From Cytophagaceae bacterium ABcell3 (GTDB taxonomy: Bacteria > Bacteroidota > Bacteroidia > Cytophagales > Cytophagaceae): 64,000 bases of DNA. The DNA lies in contig CP133159.1 of assembly GCA_030913385.1 (NCBI GenBank), forward strand, positions 3,680,584 through 3,744,583, read 5' to 3'. This document shows, one piece after another, positions 51,650 to 62,466 of this stretch. Numbering within the stretch: position 1 is the first letter of the stretch; the number at the start of each line of letters is the position of its first letter. Under the pieces are notes generated by a model. That model was not told the origin of the DNA, ran no database searches, and saw nothing but the letters and a program-made list of their open reading frames with translations. Made by a program: the position numbers and the translations under genes.

Positions 51650-52618
51650 TTATTCGTAAATAATATTCATTTCTACCCTTCTATTTAACTTACGCCCCTC
51701 TGCTGTATCATTGGTAGCTTTGGGTTTAGATTCTCCAAAACCATCGGTAGATATACGGTGTTCTTTCACACCTTTTTGAGCAAGGTATCTCTTTACCGAC
51801 TTAGCCCTATTTTGAGAAAGGATTAAGTTTGCCTCATCATCACCCACATTGTCAGTATGCCCTTCTAAGTGCAATTTATAGTGAGGATTGTTGACCAACA
51901 CCTTGGCTAGCTCATCTAGGGAGCTGAAAGAAGATGCTACGATAATATCTTTCCCGGATTCAAAAAGAAGGTTTTCGAAGGCTTTCTTCAATGCTTCTTT
52001 TTCTTCAGGTTTAATCTCTGGGCATCCACGGTTTTCTGCTGTTCCAGGAGTATTTGGACACAGGTCATCATAATCACTTACCCCATCTCCATCGCTATCA
52101 ATAAAAGGTGGCGGGCAACCATTATAGCGCGCTATCCCAGGTTCATCTGGACACTCATCTTCAGAGTCAGGAATACCATCGCCATCTGTATCTGGACACC
52201 CATGGAACTTCTTCAAACCCGCTACATCCGGGCAACGGTCTTTATTATCAGGAATGCCATCACCATCACGGTCTCCCCATGGACATCCTTTATTTTCTTT
52301 TGGTCCTGGCTCATCTATACAATCATCTTCATAGTCATAGACACCGTCAAAGTCCGTATCTACAGGACATCCAAAAGGCGTAACAGGAACCCCTTTGGGT
52401 GAATTGGGGCATTTATCCCTTTTGTCGGGAACACCGTCGCCATCGCTGTCCTTGTCTGTCCATCTGATGGTATATGCTTCCTTTTTAGCCTTTTTATACT
52501 TTCGTTGTTTTTTCGCAAGTTTTTTAGTTTGCTTTCGGTTCTGGCCCAAAACATCGTTGGCAGATACAACTAAAAGAAAAATAAATAAAAAAGAAATACA
52601 TCTGTAGTAGTGCAGCAT
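51650..52618 (-). CDS. OmpA-family outer-membrane protein with thrombospondin type 3 repeats
   Basis: The ATG at 52618 was chosen because it starts directly at a signal peptide (MLHYYRCISFLFIFLLVVSA); an in-frame TTG at 52678 would add 20 residues with no such feature. The 322-residue product then has a basic linker, five calcium-binding-type repeats (DSDGDGVPD, DTDFDGVYD, DRDGDGIPD, DTDGDGIPD, DSDGDGVSD, each followed by DxC), and a C-terminal OmpA peptidoglycan-binding domain (LEGHTDNVGDDEANLILSQNRA, DGFGES). There is no N-terminal beta-barrel, so it is probably a periplasmic or outer-membrane-linked protein that holds peptidoglycan. Confidence 0.92.
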   Translation of the reverse strand: MLHYYRCISFLFIFLLVVSANDVLGQNRKQTKKLAKKQRKYKKAKKEAYTIRWTDKDSDGDGVPDKRDKCPNSPKGVPVTPFGCPVDTDFDGVYDYEDDCIDEPGPKENKGCPWGDRDGDGIPDNKDRCPDVAGLKKFHGCPDTDGDGIPDSEDECPDEPGIARYNGCPPPFIDSDGDGVSDYDDLCPNTPGTAENRGCPEIKPEEKEALKKAFENLLFESGKDIIVASSFSSLDELAKVLVNNPHYKLHLEGHTDNVGDDEANLILSQNRAKSVKRYLAQKGVKEHRISTDGFGESKPKATNDTAEGRKLNRRVEMNIIYE

Positions 52619-52695
52619 CAGCAATAAATTTGGTAATTGAAGAAATCTTATACCCTTACATTTAAGTGGGGCAAACAATGATTTCTTATACGCAA

Positions 52696-52724
52696 AACGG
52701 CCAGAGGGGTTCCCTCTGGCCGTT
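52696..52724 (-). terminator. Strong hairpin after valS
   Basis: AACGGCCAGAGGG and CCCTCTGGCCGTT form a perfect 13-bp GC-rich stem with a 3-base loop, followed by TTGC on the minus strand. It ends the metF-valS unit, 33 bases after the valS stop. Confidence 0.75.
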
Positions 52725-52757
52725 AATGATGCTCATTATTAAAGTTTCTTTGATAAG

Positions 52758-55391
52758 TTAACCTGCTAGCTGAGAAAGGCTTTCTTCCAAGGCTTTTATT
52801 TTTGCCTCAGCATCTGCTTTTTTCTTCATTTCGTTCTCCACAACTTGTTTAGGAGCGCCATTTACAAACTTTTCATTGCTAAGTTTCTTGGACACACTAG
52901 CTAAAAAACCTTTGGTATATTCCAGGTCTTTGGTTATTCGCTCCCGCTCTTTTTCAGGATCTACCCCTCCCGCTATTGGCACAAAGAACTCATCAGATTT
53001 AATTACAAAACCTGCGGCACCCTCTGGACCTGCATCAACAGCATTGACTTCTGAAACAACCGCTAATTTTGAAATTATCTTCCCATACTTATCTAGCCAA
53101 TTTCCATTAGGAGACTTGTAATGCAATTCAAGTTCAAAGTTACGTGCAATCTGTCTGGAGTTTCTGATATTACGGATATTGGCTACCACTTCCAGAACCT
53201 TGTCCATTTCCTGAAGAAATACAGTGTTAATCTCTTGCGCTTTAGGCCACTCTGCCACTACAATACACTCATTTGCCTCTCTTTCTTTAATTTCATGCCA
53301 CAACTCTTCGGTAATGAATGGCATAAACGGATGAAGAAGCTTCAACAGCTTTTCGAAAGTTTGCAAGGTCGCCCTATAAGTATGTCCATCGATAGGCTTT
53401 TCAAAATCAGGTTTGACCATCTCCAGATACCAAGAGCAGAAATCGTCCCATACGAGCTTATAAGTACTCATTAAGGCATCAGACAGGCGGAACTTGCCGT
53501 AATGCTCTTCTATTTCAAGGATAACTTGGTCTACCCTTGCATTGATCCATTCAATGGCGTGCTGGTTAGCACCGTCAAGACTTTCATCTACCTCCCAACC
53601 ACTGATCAACCGGTAGGCATTCCAGATTTTATTGCTAAAATTCCATCCCTGCTCACATAGTTTGATATCAAAAAGCAAATCATTTCCCGCTGGCGAACTC
53701 AACAACATACCTACCCTGACACCGTCTGCTCCATATTGGTCAATTAAGTCAAGCGGATCTGGAGAGTTACCCAGAGATTTTGACATTTTTCTTCCCTGAG
53801 CATCACGGACTATGCCAGTTAAATAGACGTTTTTGAAAGGCTTTGCTTTTTTGTACTCATACCCAGCCATAATCATTCTTGCCACCCAGAAAAACAATAT
53901 TTCAGGAGCAGTAACCAAGGTATCTGTTGGGTAGTAATATTTTATATCTTCATTATCAGGCTTATTTAAGCCATCAAACACTGTAATAGGCCACAACCAA
54001 GAACTAAACCAGGTATCTAACACATCTTCATCCTGCCTCAACTCCTCTGGTTTTACCGCTTTACCCTCACTTTTAAACAAAGCAACTGCTTCTTCTACGG
54101 TTTCAGCCACCACATAGCTACCGTCAGACATATACCATGCAGGAATTCGGTGCCCCCACCATAACTGACGAGAAATACACCAATCTTTGATATTTTCAAT
54201 CCAATGCCTATAAGTATTTTTAAACTTTGAAGGATAAAGGGTAATTTCATCGCTCATTACTGCATCAAGCACTTCAGGGTTAGCCTCCATGAATTTTTTC
54301 ATGTTCACAAACCACTGAGCAGACAGACGTGGTTCTATTACAGCGTCCGTTCTTTCTGAATACCCTACATTATTGCGTATATCTTCAACCTTATCAAGAA
54401 TACCAGCCTCTTGTAAGTCCTTGCTAATTTGCTTCCTGACAACAAACCTATCCATTCCTACATAAAGCCGTGCTTTTTCACTAAGCGTACCATCTTCATT
54501 AAGGATATCGACAAATTCAAGGTTATGCTTCTGGCCAAGATTATAGTCATTTACATCATGGCATGGAGTAACCTTTAAACACCCGGTGCCAAACTCCACA
54601 TCTACATATTCATCAAAAATGACAGGGATAGAACGGTTAATCAAAGGCACTATGACCTTTTTGCCCTGCAGCTTCTTATATCTGTCATCATTAGGGTTAA
54701 CACAAACAGCGGTATCTCCAAGTATAGTTTCTGGCCTCGTAGTGGCAATTGTAATAAAATCATCCTCCCCTTCTACCTTATATTTTAGGTAATAGAGCTT
54801 AGAGTTCACTTCTTTATGGATCACCTCTTCGTCAGAAAGGGCTGTCTTTCCCTGAGGGTCCCAGTTAACCATTCTCACCCCCTTATAAATAAATCCTTTT
54901 TTATAAAGATCTATAAAGACTTTAATGACAGAGTCCGACATAGCGGGTTCCATGGTAAAGCGTGTTCTTTCCCAATCACAAGAAGCTCCAAGCTTTTTTA
55001 ATTGATCAAGGATAATTCCTCCATACTTCTCTTTCCATTCCCAAGCGTGTTTAAGGAAGTCATCCCTGGAAAGGTCACTTTTCTTGATACCCTTCTCACG
55101 GAGCATAGCAACAACTTTTGCTTCTGTAGCAATAGAGGCATGATCTGTTCCAGGCACCCAACAGGCTTCTTTGCCTTCCATTCTTGCTTTTCTGATCAAA
55201 ACATCTTGAATGGTGTTGTTAAGCATGTGTCCCATATGCAACACACCAGTTACATTGGGCGGAGGGATAACTATGGTATAAGGTTCTTTATCAGGGTTAG
55301 GTTTGGAGCGGAAAAAGCCTTTTTCATTCCAGTATCCATACCATTTCTTCTCAGCTTCTTTAGGGTTATATTTTTTTTCTGGTAATGCCAT
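52758..55391 (-). CDS. valS: Valyl-tRNA synthetase
   Basis: The 877-residue class I synthetase charges tRNA-Val. The HIGH signature is HMGH in [16 protein letters not shown] near residue 52 and the KMSKS loop is [17 protein letters not shown] near residue 535. An editing (CP1) domain occupies about 190-350 ([13 protein letters not shown]). The anticodon-binding domain and a C-terminal coiled coil (about 815-877) follow. It lies 19 bases downstream of metF on the same strand. Confidence 0.96.
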   Translation of the reverse strand: MALPEKKYNPKEAEKKWYGYWNEKGFFRSKPNPDKEPYTIVIPPPNVTGVLHMGHMLNNTIQDVLIRKARMEGKEACWVPGTDHASIATEAKVVAMLREKGIKKSDLSRDDFLKHAWEWKEKYGGIILDQLKKLGASCDWERTRFTMEPAMSDSVIKVFIDLYKKGFIYKGVRMVNWDPQGKTALSDEEVIHKEVNSKLYYLKYKVEGEDDFITIATTRPETILGDTAVCVNPNDDRYKKLQGKKVIVPLINRSIPVIFDEYVDVEFGTGCLKVTPCHDVNDYNLGQKHNLEFVDILNEDGTLSEKARLYVGMDRFVVRKQISKDLQEAGILDKVEDIRNNVGYSERTDAVIEPRLSAQWFVNMKKFMEANPEVLDAVMSDEITLYPSKFKNTYRHWIENIKDWCISRQLWWGHRIPAWYMSDGSYVVAETVEEAVALFKSEGKAVKPEELRQDEDVLDTWFSSWLWPITVFDGLNKPDNEDIKYYYPTDTLVTAPEILFFWVARMIMAGYEYKKAKPFKNVYLTGIVRDAQGRKMSKSLGNSPDPLDLIDQYGADGVRVGMLLSSPAGNDLLFDIKLCEQGWNFSNKIWNAYRLISGWEVDESLDGANQHAIEWINARVDQVILEIEEHYGKFRLSDALMSTYKLVWDDFCSWYLEMVKPDFEKPIDGHTYRATLQTFEKLLKLLHPFMPFITEELWHEIKEREANECIVVAEWPKAQEINTVFLQEMDKVLEVVANIRNIRNSRQIARNFELELHYKSPNGNWLDKYGKIISKLAVVSEVNAVDAGPEGAAGFVIKSDEFFVPIAGGVDPEKERERITKDLEYTKGFLASVSKKLSNEKFVNGAPKQVVENEMKKKADAEAKIKALEESLSQLAG

Positions 55392-55410
55392 TTACGTTTT
55401 TCCTTTACTT

Positions 55411-56364
55411 TTAAAATAATTCTGCAGCTATTTTCTTAACCGATTGCGACTTACCCATAGAGTAATAATGCAAGCAAGGCACACCAAACTCTATTAGCTC
55501 TTTGGATTGTTGAATAGACCACTCCACACCGATCTGTTTCACCTGGTCAGGAGACTTGCACTTCAGCACAGCTTCTGAAAGCTCCTCTGGGATGTCTATA
55601 TGAAAAATAGCAGGTAAAACAGTAAGTTGACGTGCAGTGGTAAGCGGTTTAAGCCCTGGAATTATAGGCATGGTTATGCCGTTTTCTCTACACTTCTTTA
55701 CAAAGTCAAAAAACTTACTATTATCAAAAAACATTTGTGTAACCACATAGTCTGCACCCAAGTCCTGCTTCATTTTCAGGTAGTTCAAGTCCATAGTAAG
55801 ATTAGGGGCTTCATAATGCTTTTCCGGATAACCCGCCACACCAATGCAGAAATCAGAAGGCTTAGGAGCCAAAAGATCTTCATCAAGATACTTGCCATTA
55901 TTCATGTTAGTAACCTGCTGAATAAGTTCTGTGGCATAACGGTGACCATTAGGATCTGGAATAAAAGTCGACTCGGTTTTTATATTATCGCCCCTTAATG
56001 CAAGCACATTGTCTATCCCTAAAAAGTTGAGGTCTATCAATGCATTTTCTGTTTCTTCCCTAGAAAATCCGCCACAAATAATATGAGGAACAGCATCTAC
56101 GTGATATTTATTCATAATAGCGGCGCATATACCAACAGTACCAGGCCTTTTCCTAATAGTCCGCTTCTCCAGTAGACCGTTTTCTCTAGTTTTGTAAACG
56201 AACTCCTCTCTGTGATAAGTAACATCTATAAAAGGAGGCTTAAACTCCATTAAAGGATCTATTGCATCAAAAAGGGATTTAATATCTTCTCCTTTTAGAG
56301 GAGGCAAAATCTCAAAAGAAAACAATGTCTTTTGTGCATTTTTTAAATGTTCGGTTATTTTCAT
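55411..56364 (-). CDS. metF: 5,10-methylenetetrahydrofolate reductase
   Basis: The 317-residue FAD enzyme makes 5-methyl-tetrahydrofolate, the methyl donor for MetH. Motifs: FSFEILPPLKGED with the conserved Glu near residue 18, VTYHREE, and the FAD-binding LALRGDN near residue 138. FIPGLKPLTTARQL is the usual C-terminal motif (here IIPGLKP). Length is normal. Upstream is a possible -7 box (56395-56402). metH is encoded about 2 kb further on the same strand, with its own SAM riboswitch. Confidence 0.95.
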   Translation of the reverse strand: MKITEHLKNAQKTLFSFEILPPLKGEDIKSLFDAIDPLMEFKPPFIDVTYHREEFVYKTRENGLLEKRTIRKRPGTVGICAAIMNKYHVDAVPHIICGGFSREETENALIDLNFLGIDNVLALRGDNIKTESTFIPDPNGHRYATELIQQVTNMNNGKYLDEDLLAPKPSDFCIGVAGYPEKHYEAPNLTMDLNYLKMKQDLGADYVVTQMFFDNSKFFDFVKKCRENGITMPIIPGLKPLTTARQLTVLPAIFHIDIPEELSEAVLKCKSPDQVKQIGVEWSIQQSKELIEFGVPCLHYYSMGKSQSVKKIAAELF

Positions 56365-56394
56365 TCCTCTCAGTTAGGTCAATAAGCAAGTGTG

Positions 56395-56402
56395 CAAAAA
56401 TA
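56395..56402 (-). promoter_or_regulatory. Candidate -7 box (TATTTTTG) for metF-valS
   Basis: On the minus strand this octamer fits TAnnTTTG and lies 30 bases before the metF ATG. No clear -33 element was identified. Confidence 0.35.
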
Positions 56403-56787
56403 GTTGATTTTATAGTAATATTAAAGTAAACCCGGAATATACATTGGCGCTTTTGTCAACTAGTAAATTAACTTCAAACCAGATGCTTTACCCATAGGTC
56501 GGGAGGCTAAAATTCCTACTTGTTTCTCCCCTATCATGACCATGCCGTTGCTACTTTTTCAAAACAATTACAGACCACCACAAACAACGTTACATAAAAA
56601 TTGTATTTATCAACAAAAACAAAACAACAACAAACTCAATTTCAATTAATTAAAAACACAAACCAATTAAAAACATAGAATTTTCCATGTAATAAAAAAC
56701 ACCAATGAACCAAATAGAAATACCAACAGTTGTGAATGTAGAAGGATGTAAAAATAGAGGTTGTTAAATTAAACGAGAGAGATAGAT
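56403..56787. other. AT-rich intergenic region between metF and the acidic protein gene
   Basis: No gene is supported here. Two tiny frames exist (27 codons on the minus strand at 56460-56543; 20 codons on the plus strand at 56705-56767) but neither has other support. The last 200 bases before 56788 are very A-rich, as in a long 5' leader, and GAGAGAGATAG just before the ATG may help ribosome binding. Confidence 0.5.
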
Positions 56788-57360
56788 ATGAGATACCTAA
56801 TTGCATTAATTTTCGCATTTTCCGTAACAGCAGCAGGAGCACAAACAACTCCTCAGGATCAAGATCAAGATCAAAGAAACGGAAACGGCACATACGAGCA
56901 AAGAGGTCAGCAGGAAGACTTCGGCATGGAAGATGAGCGCGACATGGATCAGCAAAGAGGTCAGCAAGAAGATGAACTCAGAGGTGAACATAGAGCATAT
57001 GGCGCTGAATTCGAAGATCCTTCCACTATATATATGAGTGAGGATGAAAACCTAAAGATCAACGAAACTGAAGATGGCGAGGTTGTAATCCAGTACAAGC
57101 AGGAAGGTTTTGATAAGCAAGAAGCTGAAGGCAGAACTGAAGGTTATGGCCTTGAAGAAGGTGAAGCTAGAGGCGAAGCCAGAGATGCTGAAGAAGACGA
57201 AGCCAGAGCTGAAGAGGAAGAGTTTGACACTGTATTTGAGAGCGAAGATGAGAATGTCACTGTAATGGAAAATGAAGATGGTGACCTTAAAATCAAATAC
57301 AGCCAAGAAGATGCTGGTCTTGAGGAAGAAGACGATAACAACAATAACAACAATAACTAA
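56788..57360 (+). CDS. Secreted, highly acidic protein with internal duplication
   Basis: The 190-residue product starts with a signal peptide (about residues 1-19, ending AAGAQ). The mature part is dominated by Glu, Asp, Gln, Arg and Gly with almost no hydrophobic core. Two repeats can be aligned: SEDENLKINETEDGEVVIQYKQE (about residue 77) and SEDENVTVMENEDGDLKIKYSQE (about residue 149), each about 23 residues and separated by an Arg/Glu-rich linker. It ends in seven or more Asn. No family is recognised. It may bind cations or act as a sticky surface or matrix protein. A strong terminator follows. Confidence 0.75.
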   Translation: MRYLIALIFAFSVTAAGAQTTPQDQDQDQRNGNGTYEQRGQQEDFGMEDERDMDQQRGQQEDELRGEHRAYGAEFEDPSTIYMSEDENLKINETEDGEVVIQYKQEGFDKQEAEGRTEGYGLEEGEARGEARDAEEDEARAEEEEFDTVFESEDENVTVMENEDGDLKIKYSQEDAGLEEEDDNNNNNNN

Positions 57361-57389
57361 TCTGAACTGCTAGTTTAAGTTCATCAAAA

Positions 57390-57418
57390 GAGCCACCCGC
57401 AAGGTGGTTCTTTTTTTT
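57390..57418 (+). terminator. Intrinsic terminator after the acidic protein gene
   Basis: GAGCCACC and GGTGGTTC form an 8-bp stem (one G-T pair) with a 5-base loop followed by eight T residues. Confidence 0.85.
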
Positions 57419-57658
57419 AAACAATCTTTTTTCTAACGGAGTTAACTTAGTAAAACCATCTGGTTATGCTAATGTTATGAATAATGAGCATCCAAACCTG
57501 ATTGATAGTTAAGCAAACGCATATACGACAAAACATCCAAACAGTAAAAAACAAGCTTAACAAAATCATTTTGAAAGAAATACTACTAAAAAGATACAAG
57601 AAACTTTAGTATCTTTTGGAACATTATTAAAAGGATCAAAATTTTAAAAGAATTAGTT

Positions 57659-57907
57659 ATGACAAAATCAGGAAAATTTTTCACAGGATTTCTTATAGGT
57701 GTAGCTGCGGGAACAATAGCTGGAATTCTTTTAGCTCCTGACAATGGAAAAAGCACCAGAACAAATATTTCCAGTAAGACCAATCAGTTTAAAGATGATG
57801 TCAATAACACTGTACAAAAAAGCCTAGACAAAATATCTGCTGTTAGAGAGTCTGCTTTTACCTTGGTCAATAAATATGGCAATGAAGTAAAAGGGCAAGC
57901 AAATTAA
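57659..57907 (+). CDS. YtxH-domain protein
   Basis: The 82-residue protein has an N-terminal glycine-rich hydrophobic segment (FFTGFLIGVAAGTIAGILLAPDNG) followed by a helical, Lys/Asp-rich tail, the pattern of YtxH proteins. These small proteins are linked to the general stress response in several bacteria and are thought to be membrane-associated; function is not established. A second YtxH gene follows after 81 bases. Confidence 0.85.
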   Translation: MTKSGKFFTGFLIGVAAGTIAGILLAPDNGKSTRTNISSKTNQFKDDVNNTVQKSLDKISAVRESAFTLVNKYGNEVKGQAN

Positions 57908-57988
57908 TATAGCTTTGCTAAACATTTAGGCATTTTTAAGCTTAAAGACTATATAGAATTTTTGTGTAACTTTTAATTATTAGAACCA

Positions 57989-58249
57989 ATGGCTAGTTCT
58001 GGAAAATACTTATTAATAGGAATGGCGGCTGGTGCCGTAGCTGGATTGTTATTAGCTCCAGATAAAGGAGAGAATACCAGAAAAGTTTTAAAAGACAAGT
58101 TTAACCAATCTGCGCAAGACATAGGACCTGAAATCCAGCATTTCTCTAAACAGGTAAACACCTTATTAGATAAAGTCAATGCTTTTATGCAGGAATATAA
58201 AGAGGCAAAGTCCTCCCAGATGGTATCAGAGTCCCAACCTAACCAATAA
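57989..58249 (+). CDS. YtxH-domain protein (second copy)
   Basis: The 86-residue protein shares the YtxH pattern with its neighbour (LLIGMAAGAVAGLLLAPDKGENTRK) but its tail differs. The pair may have arisen by an old tandem duplication. It has its own spacing from the first copy and ends before a strong hairpin shared with metH on the other strand. Confidence 0.85.
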   Translation: MASSGKYLLIGMAAGAVAGLLLAPDKGENTRKVLKDKFNQSAQDIGPEIQHFSKQVNTLLDKVNAFMQEYKEAKSSQMVSESQPNQ

Positions 58250-58321
58250 GGCCTAAACTTAAACCTGGATTGTGCATTAGAGAATTATTGGTTATTTGCG
58301 GAACCTTTGTGCTAAAAAGAA

Positions 58322-58356
58322 AAATGTCCGGTTTGATTGATACAAACCGGACATTT
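58322..58356. terminator. Perfect 14-bp bidirectional hairpin between YtxH and metH
   Basis: AAATGTCCGGTTTG and CAAACCGGACATTT are exact complements around a 7-base loop. It starts 3 bases after the metH stop and also serves the plus-strand YtxH gene. Confidence 0.85.
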
Positions 58357-58359
58357 GTT

Positions 58360-61300
58360 TTATATATCATAACTTAAATTCGGCGCTAGCCACTTTTCAA
58401 CTTCCTCTACCGTCATATTTTTTCTTACGGCATAATCTTCTACTTGATCTTTTTCTATTTTGCCCAAGCCAAAGTATTTTGAACTAGGGTGTGCAAAATA
58501 CATTCCGCTTACCGAAGATGCAGGATACATAGCCAGACTTTCCGTAAGCTTAATCCCTGTACGTCCTTCACAATCCAACAGCCTAAACAGCATAGTCTTC
58601 TCTGTATGGTCAGGGCAAGCTGGATAACCTGGTGCTGGCCTTATACCTTTATAAGCTTCTTTAATTAATGACTCGTTGTCCAACTGCTCATCTGGAGCAT
58701 AACCCCAGTACATTCTACGAACTTTCTCATGCATACATTCAGCAAAAGCTTCCGCCAAACGATCAGCCAAAGCTTTTACCATAATCGAATTATAATCGTC
58801 ATGATCTTTTTCATATTTTTCTACCAAAGGCTCAATGCCTAAGCCCGCAGTTACCGCAAAAAAACCGATATAGTCATCGACATTGGCTTCTGCCGGTGCT
58901 ATAAAGTCTGACAAGGCTATATTGGGAATACCTTTGCCCTTTTGCCCTTGCTGTCTAAGGGTGTGCAATACCTCGATGGTCGTACTCCTATCTTCTTTAT
59001 AAACCTCCACAGTTTTTCCTTCTTGGCTTATGGTTTCGGTGCTAAAGCCATGCAGTGCTATATCATCATCTCCTAAACGAGAGGCAGGATAAAAACCGAT
59101 AACACCATTGGCACTAAGCAGTTTTTTATCAATGATTTCGTCTAGCATTTTAACGGCATCTTCATAAAGCTTCTGCGCCTCTGTTCCTACATAAGGGTCA
59201 TCAAATATTTTTGGGAACTTCCCCCTTAGCTCCCAGGTCTGGAAGAAAGGAGTCCAGTCTATATATTTTTTCAACTCCTCCAGAGGGTAGTCTTCAAAAT
59301 ATTTATTTCCTAAAAAAGTAGGTTTGGTAACTGTTTTCTCATCCCAATGCAGTTTTGCCTTATTAGCACGTGCATCAGCGATACTGAGGTAGTTTTTATC
59401 CTTTTTTCTACCTGCATGATCCTCACGCGCTTTTGCATATTCCTCTTTAACCTGCTTCAAGTAATCTTGGCCTGTTTCTTTTTGTAATAGATTACCGGCC
59501 ACTGGCACACTTCTGGAAGCATCCAATACGTGAACAACAGCACCCGAATAATGCGGGTCAATTTTAACTGCCGTATGAATCCTGGAGGTAGTAGCTCCCC
59601 CAATGAGCAGAGGCATCTTAAAACCTTCACGCTCCATTTCTTTCGCCACATTCACCATTTCATCCAAAGATGGAGTAATAAGTCCGCTCAGGCCTATAAT
59701 GTCCACCTGATGTTCTTTGGCCGCTTCAAGGATTTTCTCAGTAGGAACCATTACACCCAAATCAATAATCTCATAATTATTGCACCCAAGCACCACACCT
59801 ACAATATTTTTCCCAATATCGTGCACATCACCTTTTACAGTTGCTAGTAATATTTTACCGGCATTTTCTCCTGTATCACCCGACTTGAGTTTTTCCGCTT
59901 CGATAAAAGGGAGCAAGTAAGCAACGGCTTTTTTCATTACCCTTGCACTTTTTACTACCTGAGGGAGAAACATTTTACCTTCACCAAACAAATCACCGAC
60001 GATGTTCATCCCAGCCATCAAAGGCCCTTCAATTACCTCAAGCGGTTTATCATAGTTCTGGCGAGCTTCTTCAATATCTTCATCTATATAATCTATAACC
60101 CCCTTAATAAGGGCATGAGACAGACGGTCTTCTACCGGCTGTTTACGCCAGGTTTCATCTTTAACAGCGGTTTTACCTTTATTCTTTACCTTTTCAGCCA
60201 TTTCCAGCATCCGCTCAGTAGCATCAGGGCGTCTGTTCAGCAAAACATCCTCTACATGTTCCAATAGGTCTTTAGGAATGTTCTCATAGATCTCAATCAT
60301 TCCGGCATTTACGATACCCATATCCAGGCCAGCTTTTATGGCATGGTATAGAAAAGCAGAGTGCATGGCTTCTCTGACCACATCGTTACCACGGAAAGAA
60401 AAAGATATATTACTTACCCCTCCACTCACCTTTGCGCCAGGTAAGTTTTCTTTGATCCATTTAACAGCATTGATAAAGTCTACAGCATAATTATTATGCT
60501 CATCAATACCGGTGGCAACCGTCAAAATATTAGGGTCAAAAATAATGTCTTCAGCAGGAAAGCCAATTTCCTGGGTCAAGATATCGTATGCTCTTTTACA
60601 AATCTCAATTCTTCTTTGGTAATTATCAGCCTGCCCAGTCTCATCAAAAGCCATTACCACCACAGCGGCACCATATTTCCTCACCTTTTTGGCATACTCC
60701 CTAAACTTCTCCTCCCCTTCTTTAAGGCTTATGGAGTTAACAATACCTTTACCCTGTATACATTTCAAACCCGCTTCTATGACCGACCATTTAGAAGAGT
60801 CCACCATAATAGGCAGTTTGGAGATATCAGGCTCAGAAGCAATAAGGTTAAGAAACTCTGTCATTACAGCTTCTGACTCAAGCATTCCCTCATCCATATT
60901 AACATCGATCACCTGGGCACCACCCTCTACCTGATGTCTGGCAACGGCCAACGCTTCTTCATAATCTCCAGCTTTGATAAGCCTGGCAAACATCCGGGAA
61001 CCAGTAACATTGGTACGTTCGCCAATATTGACAAAATTAGATCCTGGAAAAACTTTCAAAGGCTCCAGTCCACTTAACCTTAGTGCAGCTTGCTTTTCAG
61101 GCAATACCCTCGGTTCATACTTTTCAGCCAAATCTGCAATGGCTTTAATGTGTTCAGGCTTGGTACCACAACAACCACCGATTATATTTATAAGCCCCTC
61201 CTGCAAAAACTCCTCTACCACAGAAGCCATCTCCTCCGGACTTTCGTCGTATTCCCCAAACTCATTGGGAAGCCCTGCATTAGGGTGTGCACTTACATTG

Positions 61301-62091
61301 AAATTACATTCTGCAGAAAGGCTTTTTAAGTGGGGTCTCAACTGTTTTGCACCAAGCGCACAGTTAAACCCGATACTTAACAGGGGAAGGTGGGAAATAG
61401 AATATAAAAAAGCTTCCACAGTTTGTCCAGACAGTGTTCTTCCACTGGCATCTGTTATAGTTCCTGAAACCATCACAGGGAGACGCTTGCCACTATCCTC
61501 AAAATAATCTTCTATAGCATATAGCGCGGCTTTACAGTTTAGCGTATCAAAAACTGTCTCTACCAGCAATAGGTGAACGCCCCCTTCTGCTAATCCTTTA
61601 ACCTGCTCATAATAGGCCTCTACTAGTTGGTCAAAAGTTACAGCCCTATATCCAGGGTTGTTAACATCTGGCGAAAGCGAAGCCGTTCGGTTGGTTGGCC
61701 CTATAGAACCAGCCACAAACCTAGGCTTATGAGGTTCTTTTTCAGTAAACTCATCAGCTACTTCCCTAGCAATTCTTGCTGATTCATAATTCAGTTCATA
61801 TACCAATGACTCCATGTGGTAATCAGCCATGGCAATAGAAGTAGAACTAAAAGTATTAGTTTCAACAATATCCGCACCTGCAGCAAAATACTTAGCATGT
61901 ATTGTGCTAATAATATCAGGTCTGGTTATTGACAAAAGGTCGTTATTTCCCTTTAGGTCGCCTGGATGATCCTTAAACCTATTGCTTCGAAAATCTTCTT
62001 CCCCCAACTTATAGTCTTGGATCATGGTACCCATAGCTCCATCCAATACCAATATTCTTTTCTTAAGAATTTCTTCTATATCAAATTTCAT
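58360..62091 (-). CDS. metH: Cobalamin-dependent methionine synthase
   Basis: The 1243-residue enzyme methylates homocysteine from methyl-tetrahydrofolate through cobalamin. Domains in order: homocysteine-binding barrel with the zinc GGCCG motif near residue 308 (about 1-330); pterin-binding barrel (about 345-620, [13 protein letters not shown]); cap and cobalamin-binding domain with [11 protein letters not shown] near residue 760; and AdoMet activation domain (about 910-1230, with [15 protein letters not shown]). It is full length. A SAM-I riboswitch lies upstream, which fits repression when methionine/SAM is ample. Confidence 0.97.
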   Translation of the reverse strand: MKFDIEEILKKRILVLDGAMGTMIQDYKLGEEDFRSNRFKDHPGDLKGNNDLLSITRPDIISTIHAKYFAAGADIVETNTFSSTSIAMADYHMESLVYELNYESARIAREVADEFTEKEPHKPRFVAGSIGPTNRTASLSPDVNNPGYRAVTFDQLVEAYYEQVKGLAEGGVHLLLVETVFDTLNCKAALYAIEDYFEDSGKRLPVMVSGTITDASGRTLSGQTVEAFLYSISHLPLLSIGFNCALGAKQLRPHLKSLSAECNFNVSAHPNAGLPNEFGEYDESPEEMASVVEEFLQEGLINIIGGCCGTKPEHIKAIADLAEKYEPRVLPEKQAALRLSGLEPLKVFPGSNFVNIGERTNVTGSRMFARLIKAGDYEEALAVARHQVEGGAQVIDVNMDEGMLESEAVMTEFLNLIASEPDISKLPIMVDSSKWSVIEAGLKCIQGKGIVNSISLKEGEEKFREYAKKVRKYGAAVVVMAFDETGQADNYQRRIEICKRAYDILTQEIGFPAEDIIFDPNILTVATGIDEHNNYAVDFINAVKWIKENLPGAKVSGGVSNISFSFRGNDVVREAMHSAFLYHAIKAGLDMGIVNAGMIEIYENIPKDLLEHVEDVLLNRRPDATERMLEMAEKVKNKGKTAVKDETWRKQPVEDRLSHALIKGVIDYIDEDIEEARQNYDKPLEVIEGPLMAGMNIVGDLFGEGKMFLPQVVKSARVMKKAVAYLLPFIEAEKLKSGDTGENAGKILLATVKGDVHDIGKNIVGVVLGCNNYEIIDLGVMVPTEKILEAAKEHQVDIIGLSGLITPSLDEMVNVAKEMEREGFKMPLLIGGATTSRIHTAVKIDPHYSGAVVHVLDASRSVPVAGNLLQKETGQDYLKQVKEEYAKAREDHAGRKKDKNYLSIADARANKAKLHWDEKTVTKPTFLGNKYFEDYPLEELKKYIDWTPFFQTWELRGKFPKIFDDPYVGTEAQKLYEDAVKMLDEIIDKKLLSANGVIGFYPASRLGDDDIALHGFSTETISQEGKTVEVYKEDRSTTIEVLHTLRQQGQKGKGIPNIALSDFIAPAEANVDDYIGFFAVTAGLGIEPLVEKYEKDHDDYNSIMVKALADRLAEAFAECMHEKVRRMYWGYAPDEQLDNESLIKEAYKGIRPAPGYPACPDHTEKTMLFRLLDCEGRTGIKLTESLAMYPASSVSGMYFAHPSSKYFGLGKIEKDQVEDYAVRKNMTVEEVEKWLAPNLSYDI

Positions 62092-62194
62092 TAACTGAAT
62101 TTTAGGTTAAATCAAGTACAAGTTATTAATCATCAAAAAATATTGATGTGTTCAGGTAAAGAAAACAGGGGAAGGTCAGAAAGGTTAGACATTC

Positions 62195-62292
62195 GTTATC
62201 TTTCTTCGGCATTATCCGAAGTGGGAATTAGCACCTTATATGAGGTTGCTAAGATTTCACAGGGCCCAGTCCCTCCATCTTTCCTGATAAGA
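62195..62292 (-). promoter_or_regulatory. SAM-I (S-box) riboswitch upstream of metH
   Basis: On the minus strand the leader contains the S-box core: TTATC...GGAGGGACTGG, then GTGAAATCTTAGCAACC, AAGGTGCTAATTCC, a P4 hairpin CTTCGG-ATAATG-CCGAAG, and AGATAA, which pairs with the first TTATC to close P1. The order and spacing match SAM-I. It begins 201 bases and ends 104 bases before the metH ATG. No obvious terminator follows P1; the only hairpin is CATCAA/TTGATG without a T run, so control may be at translation. Bases 62293-62466, the rest of the 375-base gap, hold promoters that I could not place for metH and the divergent ppx gene. Confidence 0.88.
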
Positions 62293-62466
62293 TGTTGCAA
62301 AATAAGGTTAATTTAACTTCTTAACCAAGATCTTTATTAAAAAGAAACGTGTATTAGGACTCCTAAATTTATTTTAGATAAATAATTTATGCTTAAAAAT
62401 TCCAGAAAATACTTTATTTTTATGCCTTGGTACATAAGAAATTTTCCCTTTTAAAAATTAGGAACT

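Noticed and set aside
56460-56543. 27-codon minus-strand frame upstream of metF
   Set aside because: Too short, with no ribosome-binding site or neighbour overlap to support it.
56705-56767. 20-codon plus-strand frame before the acidic protein gene
   Set aside because: Could be a leader peptide but there is no attenuator-like structure; chance is likely in this A-rich stretch.
62092-62466. Cobalamin riboswitch upstream of metH
   Set aside because: No B12-box was seen; the conserved sequence there is an S-box.
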